Source: Oscillospiraceae bacterium (lineage in GTDB: Bacteria > Bacillota > Clostridia > Oscillospirales > Acutalibacteraceae). From it: DNA of 8,144 nucleotides. This document shows, piece by piece, positions 1 through 6,025 of this stretch (its first letter is position 1; every line of letters begins with the position of its first letter). A program made the position numbers and the translations under genes. The DNA lies in the NCBI GenBank assembly GCA_902796295.1, contig CADBOL010000200.1, positions 1-8,144 of the forward strand, read 5' to 3'. The notes below the pieces were generated by a model. It made no database searches. It was not told the DNA's origin and was given only the letters and a program-made list of their open reading frames with translations.

Positions 1-316
1 CCCGAACATGTCCGCCTCCGCCTACCGCGCGCACGTCGACAAGACCAAATGCGTGGCCTGCGGCAAGTGCGTGGAGGTCTGCCCGGTCGGCGCCGCCAAG
101 CTCGGCCAGAAACTCTGCACCACGCACGGCGAGATCAACGGCGAGTTCTGCATGGGCGTGGGCGACATGGCCGAGTACTGCGTGGAGAAGGGCATGGGCC
201 GCTACATCACCTATGAGGAGGCCCTGGAGATCTTGGAGCGGGCCGAGCGCCACGGCTTCGTCCATCAGATCACCAACATCGACGGCGAGGACAAGATCTT
301 CGCCATCTGCAACTGC
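1..316. other. GC-rich segment with foreign codon usage, possible chimeric junction
   Basis: In the reading frame from base 8, about 99 of 103 codons up to base 316 end in G or C; the exceptions are two aaa, one tat and one cat. From about base 317 onward, A- and T-ending codons become common and stay so for the rest of the window. The change falls inside a strongly conserved stretch of the protein (around residues 100-120), where recombination or read misassembly between relatives is easy. The reading frame is not broken. Whether this is transfer or an assembly artefact cannot be decided here. Confidence 0.7.
2..118 (+). repeat. Ferredoxin-module repeat, copy 1 (GC-rich)
   Basis: This encodes PNM followed by a 4Fe-4S module ending in GQKLC. 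It matches copy 2 at 365-481 at 26 of 37 residues from the Met, including all four cluster cysteines. The offset is exactly 363 bp (121 codons). The bases have diverged much more than the protein, mainly at wobble positions, so this is not a fresh duplication within one genome. Just after GQKLC the protein jumps to a sequence (around EFCMGVGDM) that, from my memory of the family, belongs upstream of the ferredoxin module. Confidence 0.8.
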
Positions 317-2230
317 AATGTGAATGTCTGCTACGCTCTGCGCACCTCACAGCTTTTCAACACTCCGAATATGAGCCGCTCGGCTTATGTGGCAAGGGTT
401 GACGCCAAAAACTGCGTCGCCTGCGGCAGATGCGTCGAGTATTGCCCCGCAGGCGCCGTGCGCCTGGGTCAGAAGCTTTGCAAAAAAGACGGCTCGGAGC
501 AGACATATCCCAAGCACGCCCTTCCCGGCGACCATTTCTGGAGTGAAAAGGACTGGGACTGGGATTACAGAGACAATAACCGCAAAAACTGCTATGATAC
601 CGGCACGGCTCCCTGCAAGACCGCCTGCCCCGCGCATATCGCGGTTGAGGGATATCTCAAAATGGCATCTCAGGGCAGATATACGGAAGCGCTCGCTCTT
701 ATCAAAAAGAATAATCCTCTGCCGGCAATCTGCGGCCACATCTGCAACCGCCGCTGTGAGGATGCCTGCACAAGAGGCAGCATAGACGAGGCGATAGCTA
801 TTGACGAGGTCAAGAAATTCATCGCCATGCAGGATCTTAACAAAGAAACACGCTTCATCCCCGAAAAGGTCATTCCCAAGGTTGACGGCGAATTCAGCGA
901 AAAGGTCGCTATAATAGGCGCCGGCCCCGCCGGTCTCTCCTGCGCCTATTATCTAGCGGAAAAAGGCTACAGACCCACCGTATTTGAAAAGAATGAGCTT
1001 CCCGGCGGTATGCTCACCTACGGAATTCCCTCATACAAGCTTGAGAAAAAGGTTATCGAGGCCGAAATAGACATTATAAAAGAGCTCGGCGCCGAAATAA
1101 AATGCGGAGTTGAAGTCGGCAGGGATATCACCATCGATGAGCTTCGCAAACAGGGATACAAGGCATTTTACATAGCAATCGGCTGCCAGGGCGGCAGACT
1201 GCCCGGCATACCCGGCGAGGACGCAGAGGGAGTGCTCACGGCCGTTGATTTCCTCCATGAGACAGCAATAAAAGAGGCGTATCCTCTCTCAGGCGATGTC
1301 GTCGTAATCGGCGGCGGCAATGTCGCGATAGACGCGAGCCGCTCAAGCGTACGATGCGGCGCCGCGTCTGTAAAACAGTATTGCCTTGAAAGCAGAGAAG
1401 AAATGCCCGCATCCGATGAAGAGGTTGCCGAAGCAACCGGAGACGGTGTTGAAATCAACTGCGGCTGGGGTCCGAAAGAAATAATTGCCGAAGACGGAAA
1501 AGTCACGGCAATCGTACTCAAAAGATGCACAAGCGTATATGACGCGGAGCATAAATTCAGCCCGGTATATGATGAAAATGACACAGTTACCGTACCCTGC
1601 TCGGCAGTCATAATGGCGGTCGGCCAGAGCATAATCTGGGGCGACCTTCTCAAGGGCACCGCTGTCAAGCTCGGCAGAGGAAACGGCGTTATTGCCGATT
1701 CTCTCACATACCAGACCGATGAACCCGATATCTTTGCGGGCGGCGATGTTTACACAGGCCCGAAATTTGCCATCGATGCAATAGCCGCGGGCAAAGAGGC
1801 GGCAATTTCAATTCACAGATTTGTTCAGCCGCACTCCTCGCTCACCATAGGCAGAAACCGCAATGACTATATTGAACTGAACAAAGACGATGTTGATTTC
1901 GGCAGCTATGATAATTCAAAGCGCCAGATACCCGGAAAAGACAGCAGTATAGATACCGTTCACTCCTTCCGTGATCCTCTCAAGGTATTCACCGAAGAGC
2001 AGGTTAAAAAAGAAACGGCAAGATGTCTTGAATGCGGCGCATCCGTGGTTGACGAAAACAAGTGTATCGGCTGCGCGGTCTGCACCACAAAATGCGAATT
2101 CGATGCTATCCACATTTTCAGAGAGAGACCGGAATGCTCCGTGATGCGCACATCGGAAGAAAAGCTCAAATATATCCTTCCCAACGGCGCAAAGCAGGGT
2201 ATCAAGCTTCTCTTCAAGAAAAAATCCTGA
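2..2230 (+). CDS. FAD-dependent, multi-ferredoxin oxidoreductase (GltD/NfnB-like), 5' partial
   Basis: This is a flavin and iron-sulfur oxidoreductase of the glutamate synthase small subunit/DPD type, probably moving electrons between NAD(P)H and ferredoxin-like clusters in the cytoplasm. Residues are numbered from the ATG at base 8. They show a ferredoxin motif CxxCxxCxxxCP (C15-C25), a region with C48, C58, C101, C103 and C108, a second ferredoxin motif (C136-C146), a DPD-like Fe-S domain (C195, C203, C207, C242, C246, C250, C254), an FAD dinucleotide fold GAGPAG (304-309), an NAD(P)H fold GGGNVA (435-440), the C-terminal FAD motif AGGDV, and a last 4Fe-4S motif (C686, C689, C692, C696) preceded by C673/C676. 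The frame is open to the window edge, and the Met at base 8 aligns with an internal Met of the second ferredoxin copy. The true start is therefore upstream. hypA follows after 9 nt. The GC-rich first ~316 bases and the duplicated module are anomalous. The electron partners are not known. Confidence 0.88.
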   Translation, partial: PNMSASAYRAHVDKTKCVACGKCVEVCPVGAAKLGQKLCTTHGEINGEFCMGVGDMAEYCVEKGMGRYITYEEALEILERAERHGFVHQITNIDGEDKIFAICNCNVNVCYALRTSQLFNTPNMSRSAYVARVDAKNCVACGRCVEYCPAGAVRLGQKLCKKDGSEQTYPKHALPGDHFWSEKDWDWDYRDNNRKNCYDTGTAPCKTACPAHIAVEGYLKMASQGRYTEALALIKKNNPLPAICGHICNRRCEDACTRGSIDEAIAIDEVKKFIAMQDLNKETRFIPEKVIPKVDGEFSEKVAIIGAGPAGLSCAYYLAEKGYRPTVFEKNELPGGMLTYGIPSYKLEKKVIEAEIDIIKELGAEIKCGVEVGRDITIDELRKQGYKAFYIAIGCQGGRLPGIPGEDAEGVLTAVDFLHETAIKEAYPLSGDVVVIGGGNVAIDASRSSVRCGAASVKQYCLESREEMPASDEEVAEATGDGVEINCGWGPKEIIAEDGKVTAIVLKRCTSVYDAEHKFSPVYDENDTVTVPCSAVIMAVGQSIIWGDLLKGTAVKLGRGNGVIADSLTYQTDEPDIFAGGDVYTGPKFAIDAIAAGKEAAISIHRFVQPHSSLTIGRNRNDYIELNKDDVDFGSYDNSKRQIPGKDSSIDTVHSFRDPLKVFTEEQVKKETARCLECGASVVDENKCIGCAVCTTKCEFDAIHIFRERPECSVMRTSEEKLKYILPNGAKQGIKLLFKKKS
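365..481 (+). repeat. Ferredoxin-module repeat, copy 2 (host-like codons)
   Basis: This is the second copy of the PNM...GQKLC 4Fe-4S module, with cysteines C136, C139, C142 and C146 of the flanking gene. It has mixed wobble usage like the rest of the window. It continues into the DPD-like Fe-S domain in the order expected for the family, so this copy is probably the native one. Confidence 0.8.
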
Positions 2231-2239
2231 GGAAACGGT

Positions 2240-2605
2240 ATGCATGAACTCGGCGTTGTATTCAGCGTAATAAAGCAGGTTGAAAAAATCGGCGAAGAAA
2301 ACGCTGTATCAAATGTGGATAAGGTCGTGCTTGAGCTCGGCGAGGTTTCAACGGTCATACCGGAGTATCTTGAAGACTGCTGGAAATGGGCGGTTAAGCG
2401 CACACAGATAATGCAGCAGGCAGAGCTGGAAATCAGAATAATTGATGCCGTAACATTCTGCGAAAACTGCGAAAAGGAATATCCGACCGTAAAACACGGC
2501 AGAGTTTGCCCCTACTGCGGCAGCGAAAAAACCTATCTGCTCAAAGGCAATGAATTCATAATTAAAGAAATCTCGGCAGAGCTCCGGGAAAACACAGAAC
2601 GGTAA
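2240..2605 (+). CDS. hypA: HypA-family nickel/zinc metallochaperone
   Basis: HypA binds Ni(II) through its N-terminal Met-His-Glu and carries a structural zinc site. In known systems it delivers nickel to [NiFe]-hydrogenase or urease precursors in the cytoplasm. The 121-residue protein begins MHELG, which gives the nickel ligands H2 and E3. It has two CxxC pairs, C74/C77 and C90/C93, with the 12-residue spacing typical of HypA. Its length is slightly above the usual ~115. The start is supported by GAGGA at 2229-2233, which overlaps the stop codon of the upstream oxidoreductase, with seven bases before the ATG. The two genes are therefore very likely one transcript. No hydrogenase structural gene or hypB is in view, so nickel delivery to hydrogenase is a family inference. 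A role in metallating or regulating another enzyme is possible. A strong hairpin follows the stop. Confidence 0.88.
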   Translation: MHELGVVFSVIKQVEKIGEENAVSNVDKVVLELGEVSTVIPEYLEDCWKWAVKRTQIMQQAELEIRIIDAVTFCENCEKEYPTVKHGRVCPYCGSEKTYLLKGNEFIIKEISAELRENTER

Positions 2606-2613
2606 TGTTTCCG

Positions 2614-2652
2614 GCGCCGCGCGGCGAAAGTCCGCGCGGCGCTGAGTGTTTT
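2614..2652 (+). terminator. GC-rich hairpin terminator after hypA
   Basis: A perfect 11-bp stem pairs 2614-2624 (GCGCCGCGCGG) with 2632-2642 around a 7-nt loop (CGAAAGT). Six bases later comes a short T run (2649-2652). It lies 8 nt after the hypA stop codon. The T tract is short and displaced from the stem, so termination may be imperfect. Confidence 0.65.
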
Positions 2653-2657
2653 GCCGG

Positions 2658-2693
2658 TTGACACTTGACATTGCGGCCGATAAATAATAATAT
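2658..2693 (+). promoter_or_regulatory. Two overlapping sigma-A-like promoter registers
   Basis: TTGACA occurs twice, at 2658-2663 and 2665-2670, as a 7-bp direct repeat. The second box lies 17 nt before TAATAT (2688-2693), and the first lies 17 nt before TAAATA (2681-2686). Both spacers are ideal for a housekeeping sigma factor. The second register has the better -10 (four of six consensus bases). A ribosome binding site, GAGG at 2717-2720, and the ATG at 2729 follow, giving a short leader. This is a sequence match only; transcription start sites are unmeasured. Confidence 0.65.
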
Positions 2694-2728
2694 ATTACAG
2701 TAAAACTATAACCTGTGAGGAAATCTCA

Positions 2729-4351
2729 ATGAGAATCATCCCCGAAAAACAAAAATACAATCTGACTGCGGCTTCTGTTGACAGCGTCTCCGAAGACCTG
2801 AAAGGTTTTTTAAACAGCCTTGGCATGCAGAGAAAAAACCTGCTTGCCGTACGCATTGCCGCAGAGGAAATTATGCTGGCTCTGCGTGAGCATTTCGGCG
2901 AAGATACGGAATTCACTTACACCAAAAACAGTTTCTGGGGAAAGCCGTATGTCGCTATTTCGGTTGACGGCGAAGAATTCAATCCGCTTGAAAAAGAAGC
3001 GGATGATTTATTCGGAGACCATACCAACGCTCTCTTTCAGAGCATTGATTCCGTTCCCTTATATACATATGAGCACGGGATTAATGTCATAACAATGAAA
3101 TTCAGCAAAAAAGAGCTCAACCCCATAGTCAAGCTCCTGTTTGCCGTTATAGCGGCTTTGCTGATTTCTCTGATAAAATTCATCCTGCCTGAGGGCGCAA
3201 TCGATTTTGTCAGGGATGATGTGCTCACTCCGGTAAACAACACCTTTATCGGCATGATGGTTACGGTTGAGCTGCCGCTTGTGTTCTTTTCCGTCACAAG
3301 CGGAATTCTCGGCGTGGGAAACAGCTCGATTTTCGGCAGAATAGGGCGCACTATGGTGCTCTATCTTATAAGAATCGTCTTCCTGATTACCGCCGTATCC
3401 GGCCTTGTCATAGCGGTTCTCTTTAATCTCTCAATGGGCGGAGAGGAGAGAATAAAGCTTCACGGCGGTCTTGAAATGCTGCTCGGTATAATCCCGAAGA
3501 GTCTTATTGAGCCTTTTACAAGCGACAACCCGATGCAGATAGTGCTCATGGCGGTGGTTATCGGCTGCACCCTTGTTATTCTCGGTGACCGCGTCAAAAC
3601 CCTTTCAAGGCTTAATTTCGAAGCAAACGCCCTTATGATCCATATAACAGACATAATCTCGAAGTTCGTTCCGTTTTTTATCTTTTTTGTCATCCTTAAT
3701 CTTATCTGGTCAAACGAACTGCATGTGATACTGAGCATGTGGAAACCCTATCTGACATTCACAGTGCTCCTTATCGTAATTCATCTGTTTATGCTGGCAA
3801 TTGTTTCAATGCGTGAATCGGTGAGTTTCATCACATTATTCAAAAAGATACTGCCGACATTTCTCATCGGTCTCGGCACGGCATCCTCCACCGCTCTCTC
3901 GGGCGAATGCGCCGACTGCCTCACAAAACGCCTCGGCATCAACAGCCGTCTCGTCGAATTCGGGCACCCCATCGGCTATGTGATCTTTATGCCCTACACC
4001 GCGGTCAATTTCCTTGTGTGCGCATTTTATATGGCGCATTACTATAAGGTTCAGGTTTCGCTTCTCTGGCTTGTTATAGGAGTCCTGCTCTGTGCGTTTG
4101 TGGCGATTGCCACGCCTCCTGTTCCGGGAGGAGCCATTGCGGCCTATACGGTTATTTTCACTCAGCTCGGCCTGCCGCACCAGGCAATAGCAATCATGAT
4201 TTCAACCGACATTCTTTTTGATTTCCTCGCGACTGCGTTTGACAGCACAATACTTCAGCTCGCTATGGTGCGCCTTGCCGATAAAACCGGTATGCTCGAT
4301 TTTGAGACCCTGCGCAGACCGGTTTCACTCAGGAAAGGTAAACTGAAATGA
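2729..4351 (+). CDS. DAACS-family transporter with N-terminal degenerate GHKL ATPase-like domain
   Basis: This membrane carrier belongs to the dicarboxylate/amino acid:cation symporter fold (GltP, DctA, GltPh). Residues 1-126 are soluble and resemble an RsbW/HATPase_c_2 domain: AAEEI at 44-48, a VDGEEFNPLE stretch at 79-88, and a closing HGINVITMKF strand at 116-125. The N-box Asn and the glycine-rich ATP lid are not visible. From about residue 133 there are roughly eight hydrophobic segments with DAACS landmarks: ELPLVFFSVTSGI (181-193), a hairpin-1-like ASSTALSGE (385-393), a hairpin-2-like PPVPGGAI (463-470) and the last helix, TDILFDFLATAFDS (493-506). The NMDGT cation motif reads FMPYT (420-424). 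The position of GltPh Arg397 is Ala501 and that of Asp405 is Leu509. The substrate is therefore unlikely to be an ordinary acidic amino acid. The gene has its own promoter region and overlaps the next gene by four bases. Confidence 0.82.
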   Translation: MRIIPEKQKYNLTAASVDSVSEDLKGFLNSLGMQRKNLLAVRIAAEEIMLALREHFGEDTEFTYTKNSFWGKPYVAISVDGEEFNPLEKEADDLFGDHTNALFQSIDSVPLYTYEHGINVITMKFSKKELNPIVKLLFAVIAALLISLIKFILPEGAIDFVRDDVLTPVNNTFIGMMVTVELPLVFFSVTSGILGVGNSSIFGRIGRTMVLYLIRIVFLITAVSGLVIAVLFNLSMGGEERIKLHGGLEMLLGIIPKSLIEPFTSDNPMQIVLMAVVIGCTLVILGDRVKTLSRLNFEANALMIHITDIISKFVPFFIFFVILNLIWSNELHVILSMWKPYLTFTVLLIVIHLFMLAIVSMRESVSFITLFKKILPTFLIGLGTASSTALSGECADCLTKRLGINSRLVEFGHPIGYVIFMPYTAVNFLVCAFYMAHYYKVQVSLLWLVIGVLLCAFVAIATPPVPGGAIAAYTVIFTQLGLPHQAIAIMISTDILFDFLATAFDSTILQLAMVRLADKTGMLDFETLRRPVSLRKGKLK

Positions 4352-4683
4352 AGCAGGTAAGGCAAAATATTATTTATGTCGGCCTCAATGATGCCGTAAC
4401 TCACGAGCAGAAATTTGATACGGACACATATATTTCCATGCTCAGAAATGTATGCAAAAGCTACCGCGCGGCTTTTTCCGTGCAGCTTATCAACGGCGGA
4501 TATTTTCACGAGGACGGAAGCTATACCGATGAGAATACTCTTGCCATCACTCTGCTTGACATCCCGGAGGAAACAGTAACGGAAATCGCAAAGGATGTCT
4601 GCGCCTTCTTTCATCAGGAGAGCGTTATGGTCACATCATCCGATGCGGAGGTCTGCTTCATTCACGACGATCTCGGCTTATGA
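4348..4683 (+). CDS. Small DUF3574-like protein, translationally coupled to the transporter
   Basis: This is a 111-residue soluble protein with no signal peptide, membrane segment or cysteine cluster. It starts with IIYVGLNDAVTHEQKF (residues 8-23), followed by an INGGYFHEDGSYTDENTL stretch (48-65) and a helix containing IPEETVTEIAKD. The alternating strand and helix pattern suggests a compact alpha/beta fold. It resembles small clostridial proteins that I recall being labelled DUF3574-like; this is memory, not a search. Its ATG overlaps the transporter stop codon (ATGA at 4348-4351), so it is translated with the transporter and may bind it or its N-terminal domain. The molecular function is unknown. 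A terminator follows 26 nt after the stop. Confidence 0.75.
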   Translation: MKQVRQNIIYVGLNDAVTHEQKFDTDTYISMLRNVCKSYRAAFSVQLINGGYFHEDGSYTDENTLAITLLDIPEETVTEIAKDVCAFFHQESVMVTSSDAEVCFIHDDLGL

Positions 4684-4700
4684 TTTCCGGAAACAATTAC

Positions 4701-4740
4701 AAAAAAACGGAGCTGCCGCTGAATGCGGCAGCTCATTTTT
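4701..4740. terminator. Bidirectional Rho-independent terminator between convergent genes
   Basis: A perfect 10-bp stem pairs GAGCTGCCGC (4710-4719) with 4725-4734 around the loop TGAAT. On the + strand it is followed by A and then five T (4736-4740). Seven A at 4701-4707 give the matching T run for transcripts on the - strand. It can therefore end both the transporter unit from the left and the phosphoesterase gene from the right. Confidence 0.88.
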
Positions 4741-4753
4741 GGCTTGTGTGAAT

Positions 4754-5926
4754 TCAGAATGTGAACATTGCTTTTATCGCTGCAAATATATACTTTATGA
4801 AATAGCCGAAATGCTCCGAATCGTCAACGGTCCTTGACTCGGACATAAACTGATTGTAGGCAACCTCGTCATCCTTGTCAAACAAATCAAAATATGTCAC
4901 CACTTCGGTTTCGTATGTGTCGGGCTTGAGTTCATCAAGTGTTATAAGACGGACACCCTCATCAATGCTGTTATATGAGTTGAATCCGACGCCGGGAGTG
5001 TTGCACAGATCAATGCCCTTGTAGCTGACTTCATAGGTGTTGACATGGTCATGACCGAAGAACATCGCCATAACATCGCCGCGCTCAAGAGCCGCGTCAA
5101 ACTGGCCGTTTGAGTAATTGGGCGGGCAGGGAGTTTCGCCGAGAACGCCCTTTGCCCCTTCGGGAAGGGTGTAGTATTTCCCGTCGTGCTCTACACAGCC
5201 GTCAACCTTTTCATCGTGCTCATCGAGGGCATCCCAGATTTCGGGAACAACTATATGCTGAAACATGAGTGACGGTATCTTTTTGCCGTTTTCCTTTTCA
5301 AGCTTTTCGGATGCCGCCTTATACCATTCAATCTGCTTTTTGGTTACGCAGGCATAGCCGCCAAGATCGTTTTCTTCGTTGTAGGTGCCGGAATCAATCA
5401 TCCAGATATTATTGACCATTTTATTCTTGTCTGCCGATGAATAAATCGGAACATAGTATGTGCCGAGATTGCTCTCACCGAAATCTTCGCCGGCGCAGCC
5501 GATGAAACATTTATACTTCTCATATACAGACAACTGGAAGGCCTTGTCAGCCGTAGTCCTCTCGTCATCGTGGTTGCCGTAAACCATAACAACGGGAATA
5601 CCGTATTTTTCATAGATTGACATGAATTCATTGATTGCGAGAGCCGCATAGGGCTTGATGAGTGAAGTGCTCGAAATGTTATCGCCCGTGAGCACGATAA
5701 GGTCAACGGGGTAAGTGTCAAGCGCCTTTTTAATCACATTTTTGGTGATCGATTTCATCGGGAAGAAATCCTGCATATCGGAAATCTGCATGATACGGAA
5801 TTTACCGTCTTTCCCGAACTGAAGGTGGGTATCCGCCTCCTCACTGGTCTTTGCGTAAGCAAAAACCGCGGCGCAGGAGCATATGAGAACAATGCTCATT
5901 ATAATCGATAAAGTCTTTTTAAGCAT
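4754..5926 (-). CDS. Secreted calcineurin-like metallophosphoesterase (Dcr2/PAP-like)
   Basis: This is a two-metal phosphoesterase, probably acting outside the membrane. Residues 1-25 form a signal peptide: KK, a hydrophobic core and a likely AYA|K cleavage site. The catalytic motifs appear in order: ISDMQ (D50, Q52 at the place of the usual DxH), TGDN (D82), GNHDDE (117-122), FQH (H224) and GHDH (291-294). The DxQ form agrees with my memory of a bacterial subgroup with a QIADTQD motif, so it is not taken as loss of function. CPPNYSNGQFDAAL (267-280) also fits that subgroup. The last ~18 residues are hydrophobic and aromatic and could associate with membrane. A strong AAGGAG ribosome binding site (5935-5940, - strand) lies 8 nt before the ATG. 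It is downstream of the GH43 gene, with a 99-nt gap. The substrate is unknown; phosphomonoesters, phosphodiesters or nucleotides are possible. Confidence 0.87.
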   Translation of the reverse strand: MLKKTLSIIMSIVLICSCAAVFAYAKTSEEADTHLQFGKDGKFRIMQISDMQDFFPMKSITKNVIKKALDTYPVDLIVLTGDNISSTSLIKPYAALAINEFMSIYEKYGIPVVMVYGNHDDERTTADKAFQLSVYEKYKCFIGCAGEDFGESNLGTYYVPIYSSADKNKMVNNIWMIDSGTYNEENDLGGYACVTKKQIEWYKAASEKLEKENGKKIPSLMFQHIVVPEIWDALDEHDEKVDGCVEHDGKYYTLPEGAKGVLGETPCPPNYSNGQFDAALERGDVMAMFFGHDHVNTYEVSYKGIDLCNTPGVGFNSYNSIDEGVRLITLDELKPDTYETEVVTYFDLFDKDDEVAYNQFMSESRTVDDSEHFGYFIKYIFAAIKAMFTF

Positions 5927-5959
5927 AATAAAATCTCCTTTGAAATATATTGTATTTAA

Positions 5960-5993
5960 TTGCCTTCTTTATCCGCGGACTGCGGGAAGGCAA
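5960..5993 (-). other. Bulged intercistronic hairpin between GH43 and phosphoesterase genes
   Basis: An 8-bp outer stem pairs 5960-5967 with 5986-5993. A 5-nt bulge separates it from an inner 4-bp stem (5973-5976 with 5982-5985) around a 5-nt loop. It lies between the GH43 stop codon and the phosphoesterase ribosome binding site. On the - strand the sequence after it is TTAAATACAAT, not a proper T run. It may be a weak terminator, an attenuator or an RNA-processing/stability element. It is not a confident terminator. Confidence 0.4.
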
Positions 5994-6025
5994 ATTGATG
6001 ATAAGCCGTATTGCGCTCTGCGCTT

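Noticed and set aside
8..10. ATG at base 8 as the true start of the oxidoreductase
   Set aside because: The codons before it (Pro-Asn) match the second copy of the module, where the same Met is internal. The frame is open to the window edge, and no ribosome binding site can be seen.
1168..1707. Long open frame on the - strand (179 codons) opposite the oxidoreductase
   Set aside because: It lies wholly antisense to a gene with clear FAD and NAD(P)H motifs. Its protein is Ser/Thr/Pro-rich low-quality sequence with no recognisable domain, so it is a shadow frame.
5029..5782. DxQ instead of DxH in the phosphoesterase as evidence of inactivation
   Set aside because: The other metal-binding motifs (GD, GNHD, H224, GHDH) are intact, and I recall a bacterial subgroup that regularly has DxQ. 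It is more likely a family trait.
5949..5954. TACAAT on the - strand as a -10 box for the phosphoesterase gene
   Set aside because: No acceptable -35 element lies 16-18 nt upstream; that region is CG-rich (CGCGGA). The -10 match alone is weak evidence in AT-rich DNA.
6013..6025. Short GCGC-TCT-GCGC hairpin followed by four T next to the GH43 stop
   Set aside because: The four-bp stem is too short, and the T run is on the + strand, where no gene ends. On the - strand it has no T tail.
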